The position numbers were made by a program, and so were the translations under genes. Of a stretch of 64,000 nt of DNA, positions 1-8,758 are shown in pieces. The notes beneath the pieces are model-generated. The model was not told the origin of the DNA, searched no databases, and saw only the letters and a program-made list of their open reading frames with translations. The stretch is taken from NCBI GenBank assembly GCA_958402795.1, contig CATXUX010000010.1, positions 37,413 to 101,412 on the forward strand, in the 5' to 3' direction. Position 1 is the stretch's first letter; each line of letters begins with the position of its first letter. This DNA is from an uncultured Lachnospiraceae bacterium (lineage in GTDB: Bacteria > Bacillota > Clostridia > Lachnospirales > Lachnospiraceae).

Positions 1-446
1 TTACGTATGCTTACTCGTGCCTGCAGCGCGCCAATATTGAGCACGGAATCGATACGGTATCACAGCTTGCATACACGGTTCCGATCGAAAACTCCATCAC
101 GATCCAGACACGCAGTATCATGGGAACTGAGATTCCGCATATTAAATATACCCCGGCAAATGAATTTCCGACGTATTCATTCAGCACCACGCGAGAATCC
201 ATCGACATTGCCACACGGGCCTTCCAAAAGGTAAAAGATCTGACCGTAAAACTGGCAATGGTGGAAAATGCAGCGTACCGGCTCGCTTCTAATATCAAGA
301 AGACCCAGAAGCGGGCAAATGCACTGCAGAATATCACGATTCCGATGTATACAAATCTGGTCTATACGATATCGAACGCACTGGAAGAAAAAGACCGGGA
401 AGAATTTACGCGTCTGAAAGTGATCAAAAAAATGAAGCAAAAGTAA
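1..446 (+). CDS. ntpD: V-type ATPase subunit D, 3' part
   Basis: The reading frame is open from base 3 to a TAA at 444-446, so the gene starts left of the window. The visible C-terminal part has the features of the V/A-type ATPase central stalk subunit D: a long coiled-coil helix with the motif AYRLASNIKKTQKRANAL, then an NITIP turn and a basic tail (KVIKKMKQK). Subunit D couples catalytic A3B3 rotation to the membrane ring. It is normally the last gene of a V-ATPase operon, which fits the terminator that follows. A separate F-type ATP synthase operon lies at 33-40 kb in the same window. Family assignment is confident; the 5' part is not visible. Confidence 0.85.
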   Translation, partial: TYAYSCLQRANIEHGIDTVSQLAYTVPIENSITIQTRSIMGTEIPHIKYTPANEFPTYSFSTTRESIDIATRAFQKVKDLTVKLAMVENAAYRLASNIKKTQKRANALQNITIPMYTNLVYTISNALEEKDREEFTRLKVIKKMKQK

Positions 447-480
447 TGTGCCGGATCGCATATTTCCCGGCACACCGTCA

Positions 481-517
481 AAAAAAGGATAGCACCGACT
501 GCGGTACTATCCTTTTT
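481..517. terminator. Bidirectional terminator between V-ATPase gene and glgB
   Basis: AAAAGGATAG and CTATCCTTTT form a stem (with the inner ACCG/CGGT it reaches about 15 pairs and one mismatch). A-run and T-run flank it on both sides, so it can stop both convergent genes. Confidence 0.8.
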
Positions 518-529
518 GAATGTCAGCGT

Positions 530-2476
530 TTAGAACTCAAATACAGCAACGCCATACCCTGGAAGCGGATATGCGAACGAATACGGCTGTCCGTCGCATT
601 CACTCTTCACGCCCTTATAGATCAGAGGACGTTCCACACCTTCCCCGCCATAGCGCTTATCGTCACTGTTGAGGATCAGCTTATACTGCTTTCTTCTTGG
701 TACTCCGACACGGTAATCCGGACGTTCCACAGGAGTAAAATTACATACAAACAGCAGATTCTTCTTATTATCCTTTGAATGCCGCACAAAGCTGAATATA
801 CTGCGGAATACATCATCTTTATTGATCCAGTCAAATCCCTTCTCATCACAATCCAGCTCATATAACGCTTTGTTCTTCCGGTACAAGTGCAGCAGATCAT
901 TCATCCAGTTCTGAATCTGCTGATGCGGCTGCTCCTCCAGCAGATACCAGTCCAGCTCACGATCCTCGCTCCACTCTCTGAGCTGGGCGAATTCCTGTCC
1001 CATAAACAGAAGCTTCTTGCCCGGATGTCCCATCATAAACGCATATGCCACTTTCAGATTCGCAAACTTATCGAATCCCAGTCCCGGCATCTTATTTAGC
1101 ATCGAGCACTTCAGATGTACTACCTCATCGTGTGACAATACAAGAATATAATTCTCACTATATGCATATTCCATTGAGAACGTCATCATATAATGCGCAT
1201 TCTTGCGGAATAACGGATCCAGCTTCATATATTCGGTAAAATCATGCATCCAACCCATATTCCACTTCAACGAGAATCCCAGTCCGTCGTCCTCCGGTGC
1301 GCCTGTCACCTTCGGCCATGCCGTAGACTCCTCGGCAATCATCAGCGCGCCATGGTTCCTTCCTTCCAGCACGGAATTCAGATGCTTGAAGAATGCGATT
1401 GCTTCCAGATTTTCATTTCCGCCGTATTTATTCGCAACCCACTGACCATCCTGCTTCCCGTAATCCAGATACAGCATCGACGCCACTGCATCCACACGCA
1501 GCGCATCTACATGATAATGCTCTACCCAGAACAGTGCGTTTCCGATCAGGAAATTCTGCACCTCCGGTTTTTCGTAATCAAAAATCTTCGTTCCCCAGTC
1601 CGGGTGCTCGCCCTTTCTCGGATCTGCATATTCAAATGTCGGCGTTCCGTCAAAGTCTGCCAGTCCGTGTGCGTCTCTCGGGAAATGCGCCGGAACCCAG
1701 TCCAGGATCACACCGATCTTGTTCTTATGAAGATAATCCACCATATATGCAAAGTCTTCCGGCGTGCCGTACCGCGAAGTAGGCGCATAATATCCGGTTA
1801 CCTGATACCCCCAGGATCCGTCAAACGGATGCTCCAGAATCCCCATCAGCTCAACGTGCGTATACCCCATCTTCTTCACATATTCTGTAATCTCTTTTGC
1901 GAACTCTCTGTAAGTATAGAATCCCTCGCCTTCCTCCACGTCGTGACGTCTCCAGGATCCCATATGTACTTCATAGATCGAGATCGGACTCGTCTTAAAA
2001 TCCCAGTTCTCCCGCGCATCCAGCCAGGCCTTGTCCGTCCATTTCAGGTGGGAGATATCCGTAACCCGTGATGCGTTCCCAGGCCTGCGCTCTGCGTAAT
2101 TGGCAAACGGATCCGCCTTATCCATGCAATATCCACTCATGGTCTCAATACAGAACTTATACATATCGCCTTCCCTCACTCCGGGAATAAATAAGGTATA
2201 AATCCCCAGCGGTTCCTGGCGCTCCATATAGTCCGCTTCCTTATCCCAGTTGTTAAACTCGCCGATCACAGAAACACGCTTCGCGTGCGGCGCCCAGACA
2301 GCAAAATAAACGCCGTCCTTACCGTCCTGCTTCACAATGTGTGCTCCCATCTTTTTGTAAATCTCATAATGAGTTCCCTTGCTGAATAAATACTGGTCCA
2401 ACTCTCCGATCTCATAAGGCTGGAGCACTTTTTCCTTTTTCGTACTCTTCTCTTTTTTAGCACTACTCTCTTTCAT
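530..2476 (-). CDS. glgB: 1,4-alpha-glucan branching enzyme
   Basis: The 648-residue protein matches the usual length of GlgB, which makes alpha-1,6 branches in glycogen. An N-terminal CBM48-type domain (about 45-130, VYFAVWAPHAKRVSVIG) precedes the GH13 barrel. Catalytic motifs are visible: LRVDAVAS with the nucleophile near D329, IAEES near 382, and LSHDEVVH. A lysine-rich N-terminal tail (first 17 residues) precedes the conserved part. The start has a good AGAGGTGG ribosome site. A TATAAT-like -10 (2516-2521) lies upstream on the minus strand, without a clear -35. No other glg genes are next to it, so it looks monocistronic. Confidence 0.95.
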   Translation of the reverse strand: MKESSAKKEKSTKKEKVLQPYEIGELDQYLFSKGTHYEIYKKMGAHIVKQDGKDGVYFAVWAPHAKRVSVIGEFNNWDKEADYMERQEPLGIYTLFIPGVREGDMYKFCIETMSGYCMDKADPFANYAERRPGNASRVTDISHLKWTDKAWLDARENWDFKTSPISIYEVHMGSWRRHDVEEGEGFYTYREFAKEITEYVKKMGYTHVELMGILEHPFDGSWGYQVTGYYAPTSRYGTPEDFAYMVDYLHKNKIGVILDWVPAHFPRDAHGLADFDGTPTFEYADPRKGEHPDWGTKIFDYEKPEVQNFLIGNALFWVEHYHVDALRVDAVASMLYLDYGKQDGQWVANKYGGNENLEAIAFFKHLNSVLEGRNHGALMIAEESTAWPKVTGAPEDDGLGFSLKWNMGWMHDFTEYMKLDPLFRKNAHYMMTFSMEYAYSENYILVLSHDEVVHLKCSMLNKMPGLGFDKFANLKVAYAFMMGHPGKKLLFMGQEFAQLREWSEDRELDWYLLEEQPHQQIQNWMNDLLHLYRKNKALYELDCDEKGFDWINKDDVFRSIFSFVRHSKDNKKNLLFVCNFTPVERPDYRVGVPRRKQYKLILNSDDKRYGGEGVERPLIYKGVKSECDGQPYSFAYPLPGYGVAVFEF

Positions 2477-2585
2477 AAGGCCACCTCTTGCTCACAACAT
2501 CATTTTATATAGAACATTATACTTGAAACATAGTAAAAATGAAAGGGAAAACATGAAAATCCTAAAGTTTTTGTGTTATTTCAAC

Positions 2586-2615
2586 AAAAAAAAGAGGTTT
2601 CTTACCTCTTTTTTT
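2586..2615 (-). terminator. Terminator overlapping the cpsD stop codon
   Basis: AAAAAAGAGG and CCTCTTTTTT flank a short loop that contains the cpsD TAA. The last Lys-Lys-Arg codons of cpsD therefore form one arm of the hairpin, and the T-run follows at once on the minus strand. Confidence 0.8.
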
Positions 2616-3321
2616 GTTCCGGCTTTTTTCCATATCCTTCATATTTTTCGCCGTAGTATTTTTTATAATATTTTCCGTAATATTTTCCGTTCTTCTCGCG
2701 TTCGATCTTGTTCAATACAACACCTAAAAACGGGCAGTCTGTCGCAACCAGCTTTTCCTTGGTTTCCTGAGCAAACCGGTACTTGATTGAATTTGACTGG
2801 ATGACCAGAATCGAAGCATCACAGTGCTTTGCAATGATCGCAGCATCCACGACCAAACCCAGAGGCGCAGAATCGACAATCACATAATCATAAATATCGC
2901 GAAATGAGGTTATTGTATTTTCAAACAGTGAAGAAGACAGCAGTTCTGTCGGATTCGGAGGCACCGTCCCGGCAAACAACATATGCAGTCCGGGAATATT
3001 GGTTCCATATACGACCTCTGCCAGATTACACTGTCCGGACAGATAATGAGACAATCCGTATGCCACTTTTCCTTTCTCCACATTTCTGACCATCGCAGAC
3101 TTACGCATATCTGTATCTACCAGAATGACTCTCTTTCCCAGCTCAGCCATTACTTTAGCCAGATTGAATGTAGTTTGTGACTTTCCCTCTCCGGATATAC
3201 TACTCGTAAACAAAAACACTTTCTTATCCGCCCCTGCGAACTGAATATTCGTTCGAAGGGTATTCATTTCTTCCCGCACAGCATATTCCAGCGGCTTCGC
3301 ATCAATGCTAATTCGTTTCAT
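2602..3321 (-). CDS. cpsD: Capsular/exopolysaccharide tyrosine kinase (BY-kinase, CpsD type)
   Basis: About 239 residues of a bacterial tyrosine kinase that controls polysaccharide chain assembly together with the membrane adaptor CpsC. A Walker A motif (SGEGKSQT), a Walker A' motif (ILVDTDMR) and a Walker B-like DYVIVDSAPLG are present. The C-terminus is a tyrosine cluster with nine Tyr in about 20 residues, the autophosphorylation tail typical of BY-kinases. I chose the ATG at 3321 because GAGG lies 8 nt before it; an in-frame GTG at 3339 is possible but lacks a site. The gene overlaps the cpsB end by 14 nt and is last in the operon cpsC-LCP-cpsB-cpsD. Confidence 0.93.
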   Translation of the reverse strand: MKRISIDAKPLEYAVREEMNTLRTNIQFAGADKKVFLFTSSISGEGKSQTTFNLAKVMAELGKRVILVDTDMRKSAMVRNVEKGKVAYGLSHYLSGQCNLAEVVYGTNIPGLHMLFAGTVPPNPTELLSSSLFENTITSFRDIYDYVIVDSAPLGLVVDAAIIAKHCDASILVIQSNSIKYRFAQETKEKLVATDCPFLGVVLNKIEREKNGKYYGKYYKKYYGEKYEGYGKKPEQKKR

Positions 3322-4054
3322 CTTTCTTTTCCTCACCACTTAAAATAATCTTTTTCGGATTTTTTATTAAGATCTGCTCCATCATGTCTTTTCCAAATTT
3401 TTTCTCCAGATATACCGCACATGCCTGAAGATTCGGTTTTCTTGATTCCAGATCATGTGCGTCGGATGCAATATAATGCACATTTCCTGCTTTCAGGAGT
3501 TCATTGCAGAATCGCTTCACCTGCCTTGAACTCCTGCCTGCAACACTTTCCGACGTCAACTGAATCTCACCGCCCAGTTCGATCAGTTCCTCGATCAGCT
3601 CTATATTCTTTACAAGGCATGGATAACGCTCTACGTGCGCTACGATCGGCTTAAATCCTGCCGCGACAAGCTCATAAACCTGATTGCGGATGTTCAGATA
3701 GGAGTGCGCTGAGGAAAACTCCGTCAGGACGTAACGGGATCCCGCCATCGTAGGCCGCTTTCCGGCGAGCAGATCGCTTACCATATCCGTGTTCGTATGA
3801 TATTCGCATCCAAGATATGCTTTCATCCCTGATCTGGATTTCTGTGTCAGATTATATATTTTCCGGAACTGCTTTTCCACCTTTCTCTGCGGTGTCTCAA
3901 ACATCCCACGTCTGTAATGGGGGGTGACTATGATCGCCGCCACCCCATTCTCATATTCCATTTTCATCATCTTAGCCGCTGTCATCAGATCCGCAGCGCC
4001 GTCATCCACTCCGGGGACAATATGGCAATGCATGTCAATCAATCCCTCTATCAC
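3308..4054 (-). CDS. cpsB: PHP-type protein-tyrosine phosphatase (CpsB)
   Basis: A 248-residue metal-dependent phosphatase of the PHP fold that removes phosphate from the CpsD tyrosine tail. The metal-binding start IDMHCHIVPGVDDGA is clear, and further His ligands appear in TPHYRRG, VAHVERYP and ASDAHD. The start is a GTG preceded by AAGGG. It sits between the LCP gene and cpsD. Family assignment is firm; the polysaccharide it controls is not visible, because no glycosyltransferases lie in this window. Confidence 0.93.
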   Translation of the reverse strand: MIEGLIDMHCHIVPGVDDGAADLMTAAKMMKMEYENGVAAIIVTPHYRRGMFETPQRKVEKQFRKIYNLTQKSRSGMKAYLGCEYHTNTDMVSDLLAGKRPTMAGSRYVLTEFSSAHSYLNIRNQVYELVAAGFKPIVAHVERYPCLVKNIELIEELIELGGEIQLTSESVAGRSSRQVKRFCNELLKAGNVHYIASDAHDLESRKPNLQACAVYLEKKFGKDMMEQILIKNPKKIILSGEEKKDETN

Positions 4055-4095
4055 TCGACATCCCTTTTCCTTTCTGATTTCTTTTTAAACGCATA

Positions 4096-5541
4096 TTATT
4101 CCTGTATCACTTCCTGAATCTGCCGTTTTGCCTCTTCGATCGAAAGCTCGTCCAGATTGATCACATAAAGTTCCTGTCCTGGCATCGAATAGGTTTCTGC
4201 AGAGGTTCCTGTACCACTTGTTGTGTACGATGTAACGTTCCACTCCGCCATATCAGAAAGCTGCATCTTTACAAGCGCTGCGATCTGATCCTCCGGCATA
4301 TTTGTCTCAAATGTTCCGGCAACAGAATTCATAACAGAACTGTAATTTGTCAGGATAGAGGATGATGCACATTTCTTGATGACCGCTTTGATTACTTCCA
4401 TCTGATTCCGTGCACGCTGGTAATCCCCGTCTGTGAAGCTGTAACGCTCCCGCGCAAACCCAAGAGCCTGATCTCCATCCATATGATTATACCCCTGCTG
4501 AAATGTATAGTTACCGTGCCGACTGGTAAACGCCTGCTCTGAGTACACATCTACACCGCCGAGTGCATCGATAATATCCACAAACCCTGTAAAATTAATC
4601 CGGAGATAATACGGGATGTCAATACCGTACAACTGTTCAAGCGCATCCATTGACGCATCTACGCCATAGATTCCCGCATGTGTCAGCTTGTCCTTTGCGC
4701 CTCCCGTCACCGAATATGCCAGATATGAGTCTCTTGGCGTTGACAGCAAAAGTACATCCTTTGTCTTGGTATTGACAACAGCCAGAATGTTGACATCACT
4801 TCGGGAACATGTGGAAATATCTCCATACGTATCAATTCCACTCAGATACATCACAAAAGTCTCCGGCAGATTTTCCGGCACCTGAGTCGCGCTTTCTGCC
4901 GTCCCTTCCACCGGGTTCTCCACCTCGGCAATTTTACGCAGATCGGTTCCCACCCAGCTATACTGCTCGGAATCTGCGATGATGCTGACGTATGCATCAT
5001 TTATGATCACAGCCTGAATCGTCTGTGCTTTCAAGTCCGTCATCATCGTATACATGTTCGCATATTCTGATGTTGTCAGGCTGCTGCCCGTTTCCTGCTC
5101 CAGTGTGGCAATTGCTTTGTCTGTATTTTCCCGGTCACGCTCGCTTACAATACCGATATTATAGTTTACGATATCCTCGACAGATTCCGCCGGATCATCC
5201 TTCATGACATACACGCAGACAATATTCTTTTGTGTCTCAACTGTCGTCACATCTGCAATAGTCCGCGTCGTCTGGCGGATGTAAACAGAGCCAAGAACAC
5301 ATATCGCGATCAGGATAACCGACAGCACACTCGAAATGACCGATGTGACCAGTTTTTTATGCATGATCAGCAGCAGCGCAAATAACAGGATCAGCACAAC
5401 AGCAATGATTACAATGTACTTTGTCGGGATCATATCCAGCCTGACGCAGTATGTAACCACACCGACCGCTGAAACCCCATACAGGATCAGCAATACGAGT
5501 CCCACAATCTTATTGATATGTATCTTTCCTGATTTATCCAT
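4096..5541 (-). CDS. LytR-CpsA-Psr (LCP) family glycopolymer transferase
   Basis: A 481-residue membrane protein. Three hydrophobic segments (about 11-33, 41-60, 68-88) precede the extracellular part. The LCP catalytic domain (about 240-390) shows STPRDSY, GAKDKLTHA, the INFTGFVDIIDALGGVDV block and GFARERYSF, with the arginines that bind pyrophosphate. LCP enzymes attach teichoic-acid-like or capsular polymers to peptidoglycan. The region between membrane segments and LCP domain resembles the accessory domain of CpsA-type proteins. It lies between cpsC and cpsB, consistent with capsule attachment. Confidence 0.92.
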   Translation of the reverse strand: MDKSGKIHINKIVGLVLLILYGVSAVGVVTYCVRLDMIPTKYIVIIAVVLILLFALLLIMHKKLVTSVISSVLSVILIAICVLGSVYIRQTTRTIADVTTVETQKNIVCVYVMKDDPAESVEDIVNYNIGIVSERDRENTDKAIATLEQETGSSLTTSEYANMYTMMTDLKAQTIQAVIINDAYVSIIADSEQYSWVGTDLRKIAEVENPVEGTAESATQVPENLPETFVMYLSGIDTYGDISTCSRSDVNILAVVNTKTKDVLLLSTPRDSYLAYSVTGGAKDKLTHAGIYGVDASMDALEQLYGIDIPYYLRINFTGFVDIIDALGGVDVYSEQAFTSRHGNYTFQQGYNHMDGDQALGFARERYSFTDGDYQRARNQMEVIKAVIKKCASSSILTNYSSVMNSVAGTFETNMPEDQIAALVKMQLSDMAEWNVTSYTTSGTGTSAETYSMPGQELYVINLDELSIEEAKRQIQEVIQE

Positions 5542-5565
5542 CGTCTACCCTTCTCTCTGCGAGTC

Positions 5566-6267
5566 CTAATGTTTTCCTTTTGTCTCTTTGCTCAGCGGAA
5601 TAGCTGCAAGCGTATTCGCATTCAGATACCGCTTCACATCATCTTCGTTCTTAATCGTGTCATCCATCAAATGTAATACGATCACTGCCGCAGCCGCAAG
5701 TACAAATCCGGCAAGTGCACCGATAAGCGTGTTCTTCGGTATGCTCGGACTGGATGGTTCCTCTGTTACAATTGCATCCTCCACAATACTCGGACTTCCG
5801 GTCGGCATGATCTCTTCCAGTTGTTTCTTTACTGCGACTGCCATCTCATTCGCAATATCTGCCGCCAGCTCCGGATCCGTATTCGTTACTGAAATCTGCA
5901 GGAAATGAGATTCTTCCGGGTTCGTAACCTCTATCGAATCTGCGATCGTCTCGTAGTCATCGTCTAAATTCAAATTTTCAATCACACTTTCAATCACCGG
6001 CCGGCTTTTTGCCAGAAGTATAAAGTCTTCTGTCAAAGAACTTCCGAGCTGTACATCTGAAGTTGTAGTCAGTGAATTCTCTGAAAAAATGTATACAGAT
6101 GCGCTTGATGTGTATTTTGGTGTCATCAAGAACGAAGTCACCCCAAACGCAGCCACCGCACAAATCACCGTGCAGAGTAAAATTATCCCGGCCTTACTTA
6201 TCAGGACATGAAATAATTCCACAAGATCAATTTCAATCTCATCATTTTGCTGTACTTGTTCTTCCAT
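5566..6267 (-). CDS. cpsC: Polysaccharide co-polymerase / kinase adaptor (CpsC, Wzz-like)
   Basis: A 233-residue Wzz-family chain-length protein with two membrane helices (about 27-49 and 180-203) around an extracytoplasmic domain. The second helix is preceded by a proline-rich PSSPSIPKN motif typical of this family. It probably activates CpsD, encoded separately as in Gram-positive bacteria. It is the first gene of the operon, about 80 nt downstream of a recognisable promoter. Confidence 0.9.
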   Translation of the reverse strand: MEEQVQQNDEIEIDLVELFHVLISKAGIILLCTVICAVAAFGVTSFLMTPKYTSSASVYIFSENSLTTTSDVQLGSSLTEDFILLAKSRPVIESVIENLNLDDDYETIADSIEVTNPEESHFLQISVTNTDPELAADIANEMAVAVKKQLEEIMPTGSPSIVEDAIVTEEPSSPSIPKNTLIGALAGFVLAAAAVIVLHLMDDTIKNEDDVKRYLNANTLAAIPLSKETKGKH

Positions 6268-6344
6268 TTACTCTGTATCTCCTGTATTTTCTAAATTTTC
6301 TGTCATTTTCTCTCTGTCTTGAAATTTTAACCCCGACTCTATTT

Positions 6345-6373
6345 ATTCTAGCATACAGACAAAAAGAACTCAA
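6345..6373 (-). promoter_or_regulatory. Sigma-A promoter of the cps operon
   Basis: On the minus strand TTGAGT and TAGAAT are 17 nt apart with a TG extension before the -10. It lies about 80 nt before cpsC. Confidence 0.65.
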
Positions 6374-6411
6374 CTTCTTTTTTCTGGAAAACAAACAATA
6401 AAACAAATAAA

Positions 6412-6443
6412 AGTACCTGATTCCCCAGCCGTCATCAGGTACT
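6412..6443 (-). terminator. Terminator after rpsR
   Basis: AGTACCTGAT and ATCAGGTACT form a 10-bp stem followed on the minus strand by TTTTATTTGTTTT. It ends the rpsF-ssb-rpsR operon. Confidence 0.85.
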
Positions 6444-6473
6444 CTAGTATTATCTTTCTTCTGTCCTGCCGGA

Positions 6474-6740
6474 TTAATCCTGAACGTACGGCATCAATGC
6501 AACGTGTCTTGCTCTCTTGATCGCAACAGTCAGCGCTCTCTGATGCTTTGCGCAATTGCCGGTAATTCTTCTCGGGAGGATCTTTCCTCTCTCAGAAACA
6601 TACTTTCTCAGCAGTGCTACGTCCTTATAATCAATCTCATCATGCTCTTTTCCACAGAACACACATACTTTTTTTCTTCTGCGCACCGGGCCTCTTCTCT
6701 TGAAGCCGTTGTCCGGTTTGCTACCCTTTTCGTAAGCCAT
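6474..6740 (-). CDS. rpsR: 30S ribosomal protein S18
   Basis: 88 residues, with the conserved RKYVSERGKILPRRITGNC block and an N-terminal CVFC zinc-binding pair, so this is the zinc-containing form. I place the start at the ATG at 6740, which has AGGAGGT about 9 nt upstream; the frame stays open 27 nt further. It is the last gene of rpsF-ssb-rpsR. S18 binds S6 on the platform of the small subunit. Confidence 0.97.
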   Translation of the reverse strand: MAYEKGSKPDNGFKRRGPVRRRKKVCVFCGKEHDEIDYKDVALLRKYVSERGKILPRRITGNCAKHQRALTVAIKRARHVALMPYVQD

Positions 6741-6776
6741 CTCGCTCTTACCTCCTATACTGGTCACACGGGCGCC

Positions 6777-7238
6777 TTAATTGAACGGCAGTTCTTCGTC
6801 AATCCCGTCCGGGATATTCATGAATCCGTCTCCTGCATCCAAATCCGGTGCCGGAGCTTGCGCCTGACGGCCCGACGGCTGCTGTGAACGGTAATTTCCA
6901 CGGTTCGCCTCACTCTCTGCCCGGCTTTCCGCGAACTCCTGCTCTTCTACAACGACCTCTGTCGTGTAAACCTTCACGCCGTCACGGTTCGTATAACTTC
7001 CCGTCTGAATACGTCCGGAAATGGAAACCCGCATTCCCTGACGGAAATACTTCTCCGCGAACTCTGCGGAACGTCCGAACACAACGCACTGGATGAAATC
7101 CGCGGTTGCTTCGTTGTCCCTCTTAAACCGACGGTCTACCGCCAATGTATATCTTGCAACTGCCGTTGCACTGTCACCCTGTGAATATCTGACTTCCGGA
7201 TCCCTTGTCAGGCGACCCACCAAAATAACTTTATTCAT
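6777..7238 (-). CDS. ssb: Single-stranded DNA-binding protein
   Basis: 153 residues with an N-terminal OB fold (MNKVILVGRLTRDPEVR; FIQCVVFGRSAEF), a Gln/Ala/Pro-rich linker and the acidic tip DEELPFN that recruits partner proteins. It is placed between rpsF and rpsR, the standard order in Firmicutes. Confidence 0.97.
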   Translation of the reverse strand: MNKVILVGRLTRDPEVRYSQGDSATAVARYTLAVDRRFKRDNEATADFIQCVVFGRSAEFAEKYFRQGMRVSISGRIQTGSYTNRDGVKVYTTEVVVEEQEFAESRAESEANRGNYRSQQPSGRQAQAPAPDLDAGDGFMNIPDGIDEELPFN

Positions 7239-7253
7239 ATATACCTCGCTTCT

Positions 7254-7541
7254 TTATGCTTCCTGTTTTACGCATAAATATCTGAGCACATGATCCATGA
7301 TACGGATCCGCTGTTCCACTTCTCCCGGAACAGTTGTGTCAGCCTCGAAGTGGATGAAATAATAATATCCTTCTTTCATCTTCTGAATTTCGTAAGCGAA
7401 TCTTCTCTTACCCCATTCATCAACGTCCGTCACATTACCACCAAAACGTGTGATCATCTCTTTCACCCGCTCGATGTGCTCTGCTCTGTCGTCGTCTTCA
7501 AGTTTTGCGCTAAGAACAACACACAGTTCATACTTGTTCAT
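7254..7541 (-). CDS. rpsF: 30S ribosomal protein S6
   Basis: 95 residues starting MNKYELCVVL, with the family motif YYYFIHFEA. The start at 7541 follows a strong AGGAGGT; an upstream in-frame extension of 16 codons has no site of its own. First gene of rpsF-ssb-rpsR, with a promoter and a structured leader upstream. Confidence 0.97.
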   Translation of the reverse strand: MNKYELCVVLSAKLEDDDRAEHIERVKEMITRFGGNVTDVDEWGKRRFAYEIQKMKEGYYYFIHFEADTTVPGEVEQRIRIMDHVLRYLCVKQEA

Positions 7542-7566
7542 GTCTCGCACCTCCTTCTGGTCTCTG

Positions 7567-7587
7567 GTCCCCGTACTCCCCGGGAAC
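7567..7587 (-). promoter_or_regulatory. Candidate S6:S18 autoregulatory leader hairpin
   Basis: The rpsF leader (about 90 nt) holds GTTCCC and GGGGAC around a GGGGAGTAC loop, just before the ribosome site. In many bacteria an S6:S18 complex binds a CCG-containing leader RNA here. I see a hairpin in the right place but did not verify the consensus. Confidence 0.35.
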
Positions 7588-7637
7588 AAGGAATTTGTCT
7601 GACCGCTTATCTTGTAAACGGCATGTCACAATTTGCT

Positions 7638-7666
7638 ATTCTATCACATCACGCAAATGGTTTCAA
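7638..7666 (-). promoter_or_regulatory. Promoter of rpsF-ssb-rpsR
   Basis: TTGAAA and TAGAAT on the minus strand with a 17-nt spacer. The -35 overlaps the end of the upstream DUF951 gene. Confidence 0.7.
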
Positions 7667-7851
7667 GTTTTTTTCCGTATTTCTTTTGTATTTTTTTCCA
7701 CCAGTTTTCTCGGGACCATCACCTGATGGGCACACCCCTGGCATTTCAACCGGAAATCCGCGCCGACACGGAGGATTTCCCATTCATTGCTCCCGCACGG
7801 ATGCGGTTTTTTCATTCGAATAATATCCCCGACTGCAAATCTGTCCGCCAT
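7663..7851 (-). CDS. DUF951 domain-containing protein
   Basis: 62 residues of a small conserved Firmicute family, often found near rpsF or ychF. It has F..GD.I.MKKPHPCG and a second Cys pair in KCQGCAHQVMV, which suggests a small zinc-ribbon-like or SH3-like basic protein that may bind nucleic acid. Function is not established. Confidence 0.85.
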   Translation of the reverse strand: MADRFAVGDIIRMKKPHPCGSNEWEILRVGADFRLKCQGCAHQVMVPRKLVEKNTKEIRKKT

Positions 7852-7868
7852 TGTCTCTCCTTCTCCCC

Positions 7869-8699
7869 CTATTCTGTCTCTTCAATCAGTACGCCGTGTA
7901 CAATAAAGCGCTCGTCGTCATTGACATTCGTACAGGTTGAGAGCGTCACCACTTTTGACTGCACGTTCAGCTCCACATCTACCGCGTAATTCGACGAGTT
8001 TCTGCACGTTTCCAGCCAGTTCAGATAATCCGCCTCTGTCGGAAATGTCATGGCATAATCCGCAGCGTCATCTTTCACAACCCCTGCGGAAAAAACCTGG
8101 TATGTACGCGTCTTGCCATCCGGCGTATAGATATAAAAATAAGGATGTTCCCGGCAGAATGATTCGTCCGCATATTCATTTAGCTGGGAAAACATTTCTC
8201 CGCCTACTTTCAGATTATGCCCGTAGATCAGCGTGTTGCGGTCTGTAAATGATGTCAGGTTGCTTTTATCCATAAAAATAGCGCCCAGTTTATTGTCATT
8301 GGCCGAGAATGTCTTTGTCAGATATTCCTCATTGTCCTTGCTCTTTACAACAGGATAGCTGATGATGGCCGGTTCATCAAAGCGCAGCCACGCCACGGTA
8401 TCCGGATTTTCTTCCAGCAATGCGTCAAAATCAACCCGGAATTCCTCCCCGGCGTCCTCCGCATCTTCGTTTTCTGTCACGATCGCAAGTTTTTTTACCT
8501 TATCATATTCCTGACCGCCGTAATAATACGGCACCAGTGTCATCACAAGCTGGTACAGTGCAAACACAAATACGCAGACAGCAGCGATCAGCACGACTGT
8601 CGAAATGATATCCTCTGACCGGCGTCTTTTTTTTCTTTTCCGGCTCGTTACGCCCTCTGTGCCATTTCCGCGCTTCTGATTATCTGTTTTTTTTCCCAT
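7869..8699 (-). CDS. srtB: Class B sortase
   Basis: 276 residues: a basic cytoplasmic head (RKRKKRRR), one membrane anchor (about 33-55), then the sortase domain. Catalytic motifs are visible: IYGHNLKVGGEMF (His) and TLSTC (Cys), with an Arg in DERFIVHG. Class B sortases anchor proteins to the wall or assemble surface structures. No substrate with a clear sorting motif lies beside it. The spacing to DUF951 is 17 nt, so they may be cotranscribed. Confidence 0.9.
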   Translation of the reverse strand: MGKKTDNQKRGNGTEGVTSRKRKKRRRSEDIISTVVLIAAVCVFVFALYQLVMTLVPYYYGGQEYDKVKKLAIVTENEDAEDAGEEFRVDFDALLEENPDTVAWLRFDEPAIISYPVVKSKDNEEYLTKTFSANDNKLGAIFMDKSNLTSFTDRNTLIYGHNLKVGGEMFSQLNEYADESFCREHPYFYIYTPDGKTRTYQVFSAGVVKDDAADYAMTFPTEADYLNWLETCRNSSNYAVDVELNVQSKVVTLSTCTNVNDDERFIVHGVLIEETE

Positions 8700-8758
8700 G
8701 TATCGTCTCCTCTGTCTGATTCGTTCTGTAATCTGATTCTGATGTATCTTATTCTTTG